From NCBI GenBank assembly GCA_013399305.1, contig VXAI01000009.1, forward strand, positions 1,154,324 to 1,218,323: a stretch of 64,000 nt of DNA. Reading direction: 5' to 3'. Of this stretch, positions 26,530-35,516 are shown piece after piece (position 1 is the first letter of the stretch; the number at the start of each line of letters is the position of its first letter). The DNA is from Rostratula benghalensis. Lineage: Eukaryota > Chordata > Aves > Charadriiformes > Rostratulidae. Both the position numbers and the translations under genes were made by a program. The notes under the pieces were generated by a model. That model saw only the letters and a list, made by a program, of their open reading frames with translations, searched no databases and was not told the DNA's origin.

Positions 26530-26565
26530 ATCTCGCCCACAAATCTCGCCGATATAAATCTCGCC
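26530..26565 (+). promoter_or_regulatory. Triple ATCTCGCC motif around a TATA-like sequence
   Basis: The octamer ATCTCGCC occurs three times, at 26530-26537, 26543-26550 and 26558-26565. A TATA-like ATATAAAT (26552-26559) lies between and overlaps copies two and three. The copies are 13 and 15 bases apart. This could be a binding-site array or the core promoter of an unannotated transcript entering the next CpG block. Confidence 0.4.
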
Positions 26566-26629
26566 TCCCCCTCGTCGTTATCTCTCTGTTGACGTTTTCC
26601 CCGTGAAATGTAACTGCTTCCAGAAGCGG

Positions 26630-27540
26630 CACCCTTAGCAAGGCGGGGAGGGGTGACGGTGGCCGGGGGCAGGCAAGGAGTGGGGCTGAGGGGCGAGAGC
26701 GGGGATGGATAAGTATAAGCTATGCACAATAGCTTAGAGGTGTTTGTTTGGACAGGGAATTTTAAACCAACAAAGCGGCCGGCCAGAAGAGCGTCTCCGC
26801 GCGTATCTGGGGTTCTCTTTCCAGGCGCGCAGCGCATCATCACACGGGTTCAGGCCGCTTGCCCGACGGGGCGACGTTGTGTGTGTGTTTGTGCGCCTTG
26901 GCCGGCATTCAAGGGACAGCGGGTCTGCTCTGGGGAGGGGGATCGTTACGTGCCTCCTTCCCTCCAGGCTTTCCTCCATCCAGCCCGATTCGCCTCCCAC
27001 CGGTTTTTCTAGACGGGCGCCGCATCCCTCCCACGAACCCGGCGGGAAGCGATGGGGGCGGGCGCTGCGGCGGCGTGCGGATGGGGAGCATCTCCCACCC
27101 CAACTCTCTGTGTCCCCCACGGCTCAATCCACGCTGCGCGACCCCCGCGAAACAGGCCCATAATCGCGCCCATTGGTCACTCCTGCCCCTGCCCTGTGGC
27201 TGAGGACCGAGCCCTGCCACTGCAGTTGTGCGTTTGAACGGCTCGGCAGGCTTCTTATTTCTAGACCGTATTTTTTTATAAGTTCTCGGCGGCCACCGAG
27301 GCTGGGCAAAGCCCGACTGCAGCTTCGCGGGGGGGGATGGGGCCGCCCGGTGAAAGGCTGCGAGGAGGCGTTTGTCCGTCGGAGAGGACCGCGGAGCTGC
27401 CGCCGGGCCATGCCCAGCCGATGTCCTCAACCCTCTTCCCGGGGGGAGGGGAGGCCCGGGGCTCCGGGTCTGTCGGCTGCTGCTTTCGGCAGATGAGGAG
27501 GCGCTCGGCGGGGACGGGAGCCGGCGGATAAATAAACGCG
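26630..27540. promoter_or_regulatory. CpG-rich block 3, about 1 kb upstream of the NKX2-8 promoter
   Basis: This is a dense CpG island with CCAAT (inverted, ATTGG at 27172-27176) and a TATA-like TTTATAAG at 27275-27282 about 100 bp later. Open frames are numerous (26744-27163, 27372-27803, and - strand 26909-27637) but low-complexity and without known domains. It is a possible alternative promoter or 5' exon region for NKX2-8, or a non-coding RNA promoter. Confidence 0.55.
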
Positions 27541-28189
27541 CCGTGTTTGATCTTTTCTTCCCCTCTCCCAGCTGGAATCGTTTCAGCCGCTCACACATAT
27601 TGCCCCAGGGGATATTCCTTGGGTTCGTACAACGCAAAATGGTACTAAGAAATTACCTTCCCTACCCCTCATCCCGACTATTGCTTATGGACCGATTGTG
27701 TCGGGCTGCCCGCATTACCCCAGCCAAGCTCACGCCATCACCTTTCCCGAGAGAAAGGAGGATCCCATCCACCGAGCCCAGGAGAGGCAAAACAGATCGA
27801 TAACCCCACCACCACCCAAAAAAATTATAAAAAAAACCATCCAGAGATCCCTCAACGCACGCACACGCCAGCCATCCATACCGAGAGTTCAGCCGAGGTG
27901 TGAAAAATCCCCCGTTGAGGGGGATTGAGGGAAACCTGCCAATGACAAGTGGGAGAATTGGAGGTAGCACGGGAAAACAGCCCAGGGAAATAAAACAAAT
28001 AACGACTTAAATTCCTTCCAGGTTTAAAGAGAGAGGGAAAAGGGGGGGGGAAATAAAGAGGGAGAAGCAGGGAGGGGGCTCTCGACAGGCTCTGCGGATG
28101 TCCTGGGAGGATTCACTTTGTCTGCGGATAGAAGGGACGCTGGTGGCTTTGGTGGCGGATGGAGGGGGGTGGTTGTTGGTCATCCACAT

Positions 28190-28300
28190 GCCACCCAAGA
28201 TGTTATTCACTGCTAACAATTACCATTATCTGTCCCCACTTTTGGCTAATCAGACAGAATATGTAATGATGAAGCCTGTTTCCTGCTGTCTTTGGGAGGT
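28190..28300. promoter_or_regulatory. Candidate proximal conserved element of NKX2-8
   Basis: A non-repetitive stretch just upstream of the G-run cluster contains AACAATTACC, TTATCT (GATA site), GCTAATCAG and TAATGATGA, a dense set of homeobox/GATA-like cores. It does not code. The enhancer role is inferred. Confidence 0.35.
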
Positions 28301-28318
28301 AACGGGTTATTCTCTCAT

Positions 28319-28338
28319 GGGGGTGGCGGGAGGGGGGG
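28319..28338 (+). promoter_or_regulatory. G-run cluster upstream of the NKX2-8 promoter (possible G-quadruplex)
   Basis: Runs of 5, 2, 3 and 7 guanines occur within 20 bases, about 105 bp upstream of the TATA palindrome. Such a cluster can form a G-quadruplex or bind Sp/KLF factors. This is a motif observation only. Confidence 0.3.
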
Positions 28339-28365
28339 TTACACCTACTCCCATTAGGGCTTTAG

Positions 28366-28372
28366 CACTTGA
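28366..28372 (-). promoter_or_regulatory. NK2-type homeodomain binding site (NKE)
   Basis: CACTTGA on the + strand is TCAAGTG on the - strand, the high-affinity core of NK2-class homeodomains with Tyr54. It lies 76 bp upstream of the TATA palindrome of an NK2 gene, so auto- or cross-regulation by NKX2-8 or NKX2-1 is possible. A 7-bp match can arise by chance; only its position gives it weight. Confidence 0.45.
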
Positions 28373-28442
28373 CTAATTCAGGTACTTAGCATCCTATAGA
28401 CAGGGACGGTTTGAAAGCAGGCAGTGTTTGCAGTGGGGAGGA

Positions 28443-28458
28443 CTGTTTATATAAACAG
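28443..28458 (+). promoter_or_regulatory. NKX2-8 TATA box inside a palindromic forkhead-type site
   Basis: The bases CTGTTTATATAAACAG are a perfect 16-bp palindrome. The centre is a TATA box (TATATAAA, 28448-28455), and the two arms are opposed TGTTTA(T) sequences, the core bound by FOX factors. A start about 30 bp downstream would fall near 28478-28485, giving a leader of roughly 150 nt before the ATG. The TATA role is inferred from position; FOX binding is inferred from the motif only. Confidence 0.7.
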
Positions 28459-28500
28459 GACACCTCTGTAAACGACACTAATATTTGGGGTTAGGTGGCG

Positions 28501-28542
28501 ATGGAAGGGAAGGTCCTCTTGAGCCAAGAGATTCCCCAGTAA
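28501..28542 (+). other. Upstream ORF in the predicted NKX2-8 leader
   Basis: An ATG followed by G opens a 13-codon frame ending in TAA at 28540-28542, 89 bp before the NKX2-8 ATG and in another frame. If transcription starts near the TATA-predicted site, this uORF is in the mRNA and could reduce or tune translation. The peptide matches nothing I recognise. Confidence 0.45.
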
Positions 28543-28631
28543 CTGGGTGCAGTCCTTTCCTCGCAGCTTTTCAGGGAAGGGGTTCGGGGCTTTGGGACGA
28601 TATTTTGTTGGGGGTGTGTGTACAACCTACC

Positions 28632-28797
28632 ATGGCCACATCTGGCAGGATGAGTTTTACAGTGAGGAGCATTTTGGATTTACCAGAGCAGGATGCTAAT
28701 AGCATAAAGCAAGCCTCTGACCATCACCACTCGGCGGAGAACTACATCGGCTCGCCTTACCGAGGGTGGACAGAAACAGACAGAAATCACTATCCCT
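28632..28797 (+). other. NKX2-8: NKX2-8 coding exon 1
   Basis: This exon encodes residues 1-55 plus the first base of codon 56, including the TN (tinman) repression motif at residues 8-20 and a His/Asn/Tyr-rich linker that diverges between species. It ends at a near-consensus donor, CCT|GTGAGTATG. Reading on past the donor keeps an open frame to 28955, but that stretch has no NK2 similarity and is intron. Confidence 0.95.
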
Positions 28798-30406
28798 GTG
28801 AGTATGAAACGGACAGGAATTCGCCGTCTCCGCACAGCTATCTTTTATTTGTTCCCCTACTTCCTTTGGGGAAGATGCGAAGAAGGGAATCGCCAGCGTG
28901 TGTAGCCTACAGGATCGGGGGGATCCAGGCTGGGAATTTTATAGAATATTACTGAGTTGCAACACTGAAACAGCAGGAACAACCCGGCCACGGGCTTAAG
29001 AGAGAACAGATTTGTTCTTTTTCCCCATAGGTGCGTGTCCCCAGCCATGGCAGAAAGCAGGCTGTGTCCGCCCTTCCCTCTGCGCTTATCGTTTAAGCTC
29101 GCTTCCCTGATTCTTTTTTTTTTTTTTTTCCTGTTTCACTGTTGCAAGAAATTCTGCCTTTTTTTTTTTTTATGTGCTGGAGGGATTTCAGGGCACCCCA
29201 CAAGCACACACCCCGTGCCGTGCCTCCCTTCGCCTCCCCGCGCTACCGCAAAGCGCGCCCTGGGAGCCACCGCCTAAACCCACGCACTCGCCATCGCGGC
29301 GAGCAGGCTCCTGCTCAGGAGCCCAGCTCTGTAGCACATCGGTCTCACCTCACACGTAGAAATTGGGCCGCAGATATACGGCTTTCAATCCCCATACCGA
29401 TATGTGAGGAGGGGGAGACCGTTCTTTGAATGGATGCGGAAACCCCATCGGGATAAGTTAAATACTAAGCTAATGGAGCGGCTGGAGAGAAGCAGAAATG
29501 AAAGGACTGGGCAGCCCGATATTACGTTTTAGCAGCGAGCGGGAGCGCAGACGCTACCAGCCCGCAAGCCCCCGGGCTGTGCGTGACGGAGCGGCCGCGC
29601 CGGTGCGGGGATAGACGCCGGGGAACAGCCGTTCCCCACGGGGGGAAAAACTACTCCGTCCCGTAGGTTAGGTTTAATGAATTCGGAGGGGGTGAGTTCG
29701 CATCTCTTGTTGACTGTTGGGATTAAATCGGCCCGGTAAACAGCTGGGACTCTCCCAGCGGGTGGTGACTCGGCTCTCGACGGCCCTCCGCCTTACCCAG
29801 CGCCCCGTCCCTGGCCCCGGCCGCCCCCTCTCTCTAACCCCCTCGCTGTCCCCAGCTTCCGACGAGAGCGGTCCGGAGCTGAGCCTGCCCGACTCCACCC
29901 AAAGGTCGCTCCCTGCCCGCGGGTCGATGGCCGAGGAGAAGAAGAAGAAGCGGCGGGTGCTCTTCTCCAAGGCGCAGACGCTGGAGCTGGAGCGGCGGTT
30001 CCGGCAGCAGCGGTACCTCTCGGCGCCGGAGCGGGAGCAGCTGGCCCGGCTCCTCAGCCTCACCCCCACCCAGGTGAAGATCTGGTTCCAAAACCACCGC
30101 TACAAGATGAAGCGGGCTCGGAGCGAGGGCCCCGGCAGCCCCCCGCCGCGCCCGCCCGCCCTGCTGCGCCGGGTGGTGGTGCCGGTGCTGGTGCGGGACG
30201 GGGAGCCCTGCCGCGGCTGCCCCGCCAGCCCCCCGCCGCCCACCGCCCGCCCCAAGCTGGGCTGCGCCTTGGCAGGCTGCAGCGCCCAGGCTGCCCTCGC
30301 CCTGCAGGGCTACCGGGCCTGCCCGCCCGCCTCCGCCGCCGCCCTCGGTGTCTTCCCCGCTTACCAGCACTTAGCGCACCCCGCCGTCGTCTCCTGGGGA
30401 TGGTGA
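28632..30406 (+). CDS. NKX2-8: NKX2-8 homeodomain transcription factor, join(28632..28797,29856..30406)
   Basis: This is a nuclear DNA-binding regulator of the NK2 family; the family acts in ventral foregut/pharyngeal endoderm, ventral neural tube and heart. The spliced frame gives 238 residues, close to the 239 I recall for the human protein. The TN motif ([13 protein letters not shown]) is at residues 8-20. The homeodomain is at 85-144, with WFQNHRY at 132-138, so Asn51 is residue 135 and the NK2-diagnostic Tyr54 is residue 138. The NK2-specific domain ([10 protein letters not shown]) is at 162-171 and the protein ends [17 protein letters not shown]. Exon 1 ends in phase 1 at a GTGAGT donor; exon 2 follows a pyrimidine-rich CCCCAG acceptor, and the junction codon restores HYPSSDES as in orthologues. 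The start is the first in-frame ATG and has a strong context (CTACCATGG). I see no frameshift or missing key residue. NKX2-1 and NKX2-4 are excluded by the TN motif and carboxy-terminal sequence. Confidence 0.97.
28798..29855 (+). other. NKX2-8: NKX2-8 intron
   Basis: This 1058-bp GT-AG phase-1 intron has a likely branch point CTAAC at 29834-29838, 18 bases before the acceptor AG, followed by a pyrimidine-rich tract. It holds two long T runs (about 29116-29130 and 29159-29171). Its 3' half is CpG-rich and continuous with the exon 2 CpG island. A single intron between the TN motif and the homeodomain is usual for vertebrate NK2 genes. Confidence 0.93.
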
Positions 30407-30660
30407 CAGCGGCGACTCGCCCTCCAGGGCCGGACTCAACCCACGGGCGCGGGATGTCCGCCCCCGCCACAGCCCCGGGCTCCTGGTGCAGGGAAGGCGC
30501 CGGGGCACCGGGGCTCTGCCGGATTCGGACGGGCCGAGCGGAGAGCGCGGCTGCGGGGCGGCGGCGGGCACCGCGGCCGGGCGGCCAGGACGAAGCTCGC
30601 CTGGGTCGCCCGCCCCTCCGCCGGTCTCAGCCCAGGGAGCGGGTGTCGGGTGCGGCTCTA
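29180..30660. promoter_or_regulatory. CpG island over NKX2-8 intron end, exon 2 and 3' UTR
   Basis: Very high G+C with many CpGs runs through the second half of the intron, all of exon 2 and about 250 bp past the stop. Islands covering whole developmental homeobox genes usually mark Polycomb-regulated loci. Confidence 0.7.
29856..30406 (+). other. NKX2-8: NKX2-8 coding exon 2 (homeodomain exon)
   Basis: This exon encodes residues 56-238: an acidic Ser/Asp/Glu stretch, a basic KKKKRR run entering the homeodomain, the whole homeodomain, the NK2-specific domain and a Pro/Ala/Cys-rich tail. It is very GC-rich, which produces long open frames on the opposite strand (for example 29834-30370); these have no recognisable product and I treat them as composition shadows. 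The TGA stop is at 30404-30406. Confidence 0.96.
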
Positions 30661-30773
30661 TTTTTTGTCAAACCTCCGCACCTCCTGTTCCTTTTCGAGA
30701 GATTCTCTGTTAAGACATAATAATAACCCTAGCGACCTAGATTATTTTAAAATAGCTGATTCTTCCAATGACT

Positions 30774-30779
30774 AATAAA
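30774..30779 (+). terminator. Candidate NKX2-8 poly(A) signal
   Basis: This is the first AATAAA after the stop codon (368 bp downstream). It is followed within about 50-80 bases by a strongly G/T-rich stretch, the usual downstream element for cleavage. A second AATAAA at 31001-31006 could be used instead or as well. The 3' UTR would be about 0.4-0.6 kb. Confidence 0.6.
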
Positions 30780-30821
30780 ATGGTTTTTGGCAAATAACTT
30801 ATTTTCCCAGCGGAGAAGTGT

Positions 30822-30892
30822 TTTGGGTTTTGGGTTGGTTTTTTTTTTTTTTTTGTTTTGGGGTTTTTTTTTGACGATTGGGGCTTTTTTTA
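30822..30892 (+). repeat. G/T-rich low-complexity tract after NKX2-8
   Basis: Interrupted T runs with GGG/TTTT blocks (GTTTTGGGTTTTGGG and similar). Lying just after the first poly(A) signal, it may serve as the GU-rich downstream element and transcription pause site. Confidence 0.6.
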
Positions 30893-31649
30893 TAGGATTA
30901 CCTCCTGTGCCATGGGAGCTGAAATAATTCTCTTGATCGCGCCAGCGGAATTTCATTTTTCAAATGCGTTCATTTTACCCACGTGCTCCGGTAAAAGGTG
31001 AATAAAATTTGCTGCAGGCATCTCACTGTAAACCTGCTGGTATTTCCTAGAGGAAGGGGGAGCCCGGAGCCCTCCATCTCTGTAGGCTCCCCTACTTTTC
31101 GTTTTGGGCGGCGATGCCCGGCGCTGGCCAAGGCCCCGGAGGCTCCGGTGCGGGTTTTCCTCCGCCCAGCCGGGCCGGTGGGCGCAACGCGGGGCCGCGG
31201 TTCATTGGTGTCTCTTTTAGAGCCGCTAAGGCAGGATCTGGGGTTAAGTCAATCTTCCCGTTAGTATGTGTCGGTTCCAGAGATCTACTGGGGAAGGGCA
31301 GCCACGAGAAAATAATGATGCTTTTTAACGCCCCGAGAATTATGTTTTGAAACGCTTTGCACAACTATTGATTTTATTAATCGGAGGGAGAAAAAAATCA
31401 TATAATTGTCCTGGCAACGGCCAATGGGAAAAAACCTTCAAAAACCCCTCAAACCCAGGTCTTTTTGAAATATGGGCAAGACCGGCTGCTTCCATCCCTC
31501 CGACGGGAGTCGATGATCAAAGAATGCGGAGGGAATATTTGAGAGTGAAGATCTGAAGATCCCGTGGGGACTGATACAGGCAACCTGCCCGCCGAGGAAA
31601 GGCTGTCGAGGCAAAAGGATCGGCAGAAGCTATTTAGTGCTTGGCTTGG

Positions 31650-31748
31650 TGGTTTGATGGTTTTGGGTTGGTTTTTTATTTGTCTGGGGGGTTTTGGTTT
31701 GGGTTGGGTTTGTTCGTTTGTTAGTTGTTTGTTTGGTTTTTTTTAATT
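31650..31748 (+). repeat. Second G/T-rich low-complexity tract
   Basis: About 100 bases made almost only of G and T on the + strand (GGTTTTGGGTTGG, GGGGGGTTTTGG, GTTTGTTTGG). It resembles the tract at 30822-30892. I see no coding role. Confidence 0.6.
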
Positions 31749-32070
31749 ATTATTCCCTGGAAGGAATTCGGCCCCGATGTGCCCCTGGGATGTGTCTTGC
31801 CGCCTACATATCCCGGGCAACCCTCCTGGAGAGAGACCGCGACGGCGGCGGCAGCATCGCGGGAAGGATGCAGCGACGTCGGGTCCTCTCACCTGCATCC
31901 CTCTCCCTGCTCGGGCACGGCTCCATGTGCCAAGGGGTAGATGCCCAGCGGACTAGGCTTCTAGGATGTGCGGGAAGGAGCAGGGGGAAGTACAGCCTCT
32001 GTGTCACCTGGGGCTTTTTTTGTTGTCTTTTCCCCCTTTTCCTTTATTTTTCCTCCTGCCATCCGAAACC

Positions 32071-32096
32071 TTTTTTTTTTTTTTTTTTTTTTTTTT
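32071..32096 (+). repeat. Poly-T run
   Basis: Twenty-six consecutive T bases downstream of NKX2-8. No associated element body is recognised. Confidence 0.85.
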
Positions 32097-35000
32097 CGTC
32101 TCAGCTGCTGGCCACCTTGTCTCCCATATGGATGGGGTTATCTTAGAAGAATCTCCCAGAAAATCGCTCCTTAAACCTCCTTTTGTCTTGGGGGTTGAAA
32201 AGAGCATTGTTGTGCGTGAAAAGGACCTAGACAAAATCCGCACTGTTTCAATTCAGGACTGTTTAATCAGTCCCTAGTGACAATTTTATGGGTTTTAGGC
32301 GGTACAATAGTATCTTTTAAAACCTTGTGGCCTTCATGAAAACAAAGGGCTTGAATTTTATGGGCTTACAACTCCAATTAGAACAGTGCCAATGTGTATG
32401 GGAGATTATCAAATTTGTATCATAAAAACCCTTTATAATAAATGATTGCTGGGAGCTGGGGAGGGGCAGAAGGGACCCGAATTTCAAGGAATGGACTTTG
32501 TCGCATATACTTCTAAAACGCTGTTCCCCATTTTAACTCTTTGCGACCCAGCTATGCAGCAGGATCAGCCGTGGAAATAGTGTGACATCGTCATTAGAAA
32601 TGGAGACAAAGACAAAAGAAGATCCTTCCCCCTCAGCTCAAATCTACCCTCCGTCAGGTTGCCGAGGGTTTTGCAGCATCCCACCCGGAAGGCTACCTCC
32701 CCAAACCCTTGGTTCTCTGGTCTGTTCTCCTGTCCTGGAGCCCACACATGTCCATAGGAAGTGTCTGTAAAATAGATGGTCTTCATTATACTGCTGCTTT
32801 TACCAGTTATTGGTTGTACAGGCAATGACAGACAGTGCTAGTTTGTCCCTGCCCAGCCCCAGGCTGCAGTGATTTCCTCCAGGCACAGGCTGAAATGTCC
32901 CCGCTGCGCATTTCTTTATGCAAAATGTGTGCTTTGTGAACGTTTCCTTTTACCAAGCCCAGGGAACGGGAAAGGTGAGATTCCTGGGTGCCGGCAAAGG
33001 CTAAAGTCGTGCTTTTGCAGGCTGAGGGGAAGTCACCGCAACAGGGGCACAGTGAAGATGACAGAGTCAGGTTCAAGTACTGAGAAAAGCAACCCCCTTA
33101 ATTTGGTACATCCAAGTAGAAAGAAGAATGTATTAAATAATGAGTCAGTTCAATAGACTAAGGAGATTTACAATAAAAAGTCTTGTGAAGTAGATAGGGT
33201 GGGACTGAACATATTCTTTTTCCTGATAGAAACAAATTAATCCATCTAAACTTTAAGTGTACTTAGCAAGGAAAATTGATTTGTTAACCTTATCAGCAGT
33301 TAAGCTGCATCTAGGAGATACGTCTTAACAAATGTCGTTGATAACGGCTTTGAGGCAAAAGAAACTTACTGCCTTTCAGTGTATTTTTTGTTACTTTGGC
33401 TTGGTTTTTAATAAGGCACAAAATCATCTCCATTGTTGCCTTGGGTTTTTTCCTTCTCATCAAAGAGGTGAATGCACACACTCTCTCTGCCTTTTCTCCC
33501 TTTCTTTTGCCTCACCAGGTCTCACTGTTACTTTCACCCTGCAAACAGGCATGTGATTTCACTGAACCTAATGAATAAACATGCCATGATCAAGACCTAA
33601 ATGCCATCTTCAGCTAATGAAAAGCATTGCTAACATCTTCAAACATCTTCCCTGGTGCTTTATTCTTAGTTGGTAAATAAACTATTGACTTTGCAAAGGC
33701 CCAGCCCTGTTTCAGTGTGAGCCCCTGGGCACATGTTTCTTAGAACTAAGGCATTAAAGCCAATCACTAGACTGCATCCAAAAAATGGACAATAGTTCTG
33801 AAAGACCATATCATCGAGATTCTTTGCAATAATTTATGTCCTAGTGTGCCCCTGCCAATGCATGTCATTAATCTTTGGATGTACACACTATACATTTTAC
33901 AATTACAACAGATAAAAACATCCCCTGGCAGAACTCTGCTACACACAAAAATAAATTCTCTTATCACTGACTTAGGAAAGGCTCCTGCCAGCCTTGCAGT
34001 ATGTACATCTGGGTTAATAACCCATTTGCACTATGCTGTTAACTGCACACAAGTCAGGACTGAGAAACCTTTTTGGACTTTTCAGCCCCTCCTACCTCAT
34101 AGCACTTCATAGGAATAGGCCTTCCACCCCTGGTCAGAGCTCAGCTGATGCTGGAGGGGACAGTGACCTCACTTTGCTTTCAAAAACCAGTGATGCCCAG
34201 TGCAATCTGTGGAGGAGCATGTGTCTGGCTCTCCCTGTACTTAGTGCCCCTCATAAGCCGCAGTTCATGGATGAAGATAGTGTCCTACTGGACTGAAATG
34301 ACTGATACCTGCTGCTTCTTGAGAAGATGGGAACAGCTAGGATACAAGGGATAGCAGTTTCTGAGCCTTAGTAACAGGACTCAACCCTTTCCAACATTTG
34401 AACACTGGTCCAGCCCCATACATATTGGCCATCAGGCAGTGCAATCTTTCCAGAATTTCTGCCATGACCAAATAATTGCAAAGCAAAGACTCCACTCCAT
34501 CTACTTGACATAAAAAAAATAAATATCAGACTAAGAGTCAAGTGCCACCAGCATCAGCAATGACAGAAGGACCCCAGGCACCCCAGCCACTTTCTAGGAA
34601 ACTTCCTGTGGGAAAAGAGGCAGTGGATGCAGAGTTGCCCATGTCAGAGAAGTTGCTTTATGCTCCTGAAGCATAAAGCTCTGCTCAAGTATCATGCAGG
34701 AATAGAGTAGCTCAGATCAGCAGTAAGTAACATTATTAGTATGATAAAAAATCACACATCTACAAGATTTAATAGGTATAAGAGATCTCTGCCTGCCACT
34801 AAGTGGAGATTACCGAGCTATGCGGTCAGGATTACTTTTCATTTTGTTCAGGCTTACAATTGCATTCTAAACAGTGAAGGCAATCAGCTCTCTAGACTGA
34901 GGATGTTGGAGTTGTGTCCATTTTCATCCCGTTTTCTCCAGCCTTCTATTTAAAAGAAGTTATCAAGTGTGTTGGAAAAAGATAGGTCTCCCAAGCAAAA

Positions 35001-35500
35001 ATTGGGGCACCTTTCTCCAGAGCAGAGCTATACGTTTCTTTATATTCAGGACCAATATGGATAATGAGTCCATTTCAGACACCCACAGGTCCCAAATTCC
35101 TCCCAGGAGGAGGAGGGTCACGGAGACCAAATAATTTAGAAATGATGTCATGTTAGTAACTTCCTCACAAGAATTTTCTCCATCTCATTCTTAAACTTGG
35201 GAGTCAGATGTGCTCCTCAGAATCAGACAGAATTTGGATCTGGATGAGGAATACTTTAACAGAGAAAAGGAAGAGAGAAATTGGAAAAAGACATAGACAA
35301 GCCAGTAGCAACAAAGAAAAGAGTAATTCTCCTCACCACTTCTGGAACATGGAGGGTACATTTCCATGGGACTGTCCATGCTGCTTTCAAGCAGTCAAAT
35401 TCCCCAGGGGCATCTCACACACAGGACAGTCCTGCTCACCAGTTCATAGTGTCCCTGAGAACAAAAATGATTTCTTGACATTCCCAACAGTATTCTTTTT

Positions 35501-35516
35501 TTGTTGTTGTTGTTGT
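35501..35516 (+). repeat. (TTG)n microsatellite
   Basis: Five TTG units after a T run. Confidence 0.75.

Noticed and set aside
26909..27637. 242-codon - strand frame in CpG block 3 as a new gene
   Set aside because: Arg/Pro/Gly/Ser-rich composition artefact overlapping other equally long frames.
28485..28631. Amino-terminal extension of NKX2-8 upstream of 28632
   Set aside because: The frame is open but has no ATG before 28632 (it opens at a TTG), and NKX2-8 proteins begin MATSGR as at 28632.
28798..28955. Read-through of exon 1 to the stop at 28955 as an alternative short protein
   Set aside because: The donor is strong, the spliced product matches the known family exactly, and the read-through part has no family similarity.
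29834..30370. 178-codon open frame on the - strand over NKX2-8 exon 2
   Set aside because: It is the antisense shadow of a GC-rich coding exon: low-complexity Gly/Ala/Leu/Pro translation with no domain.
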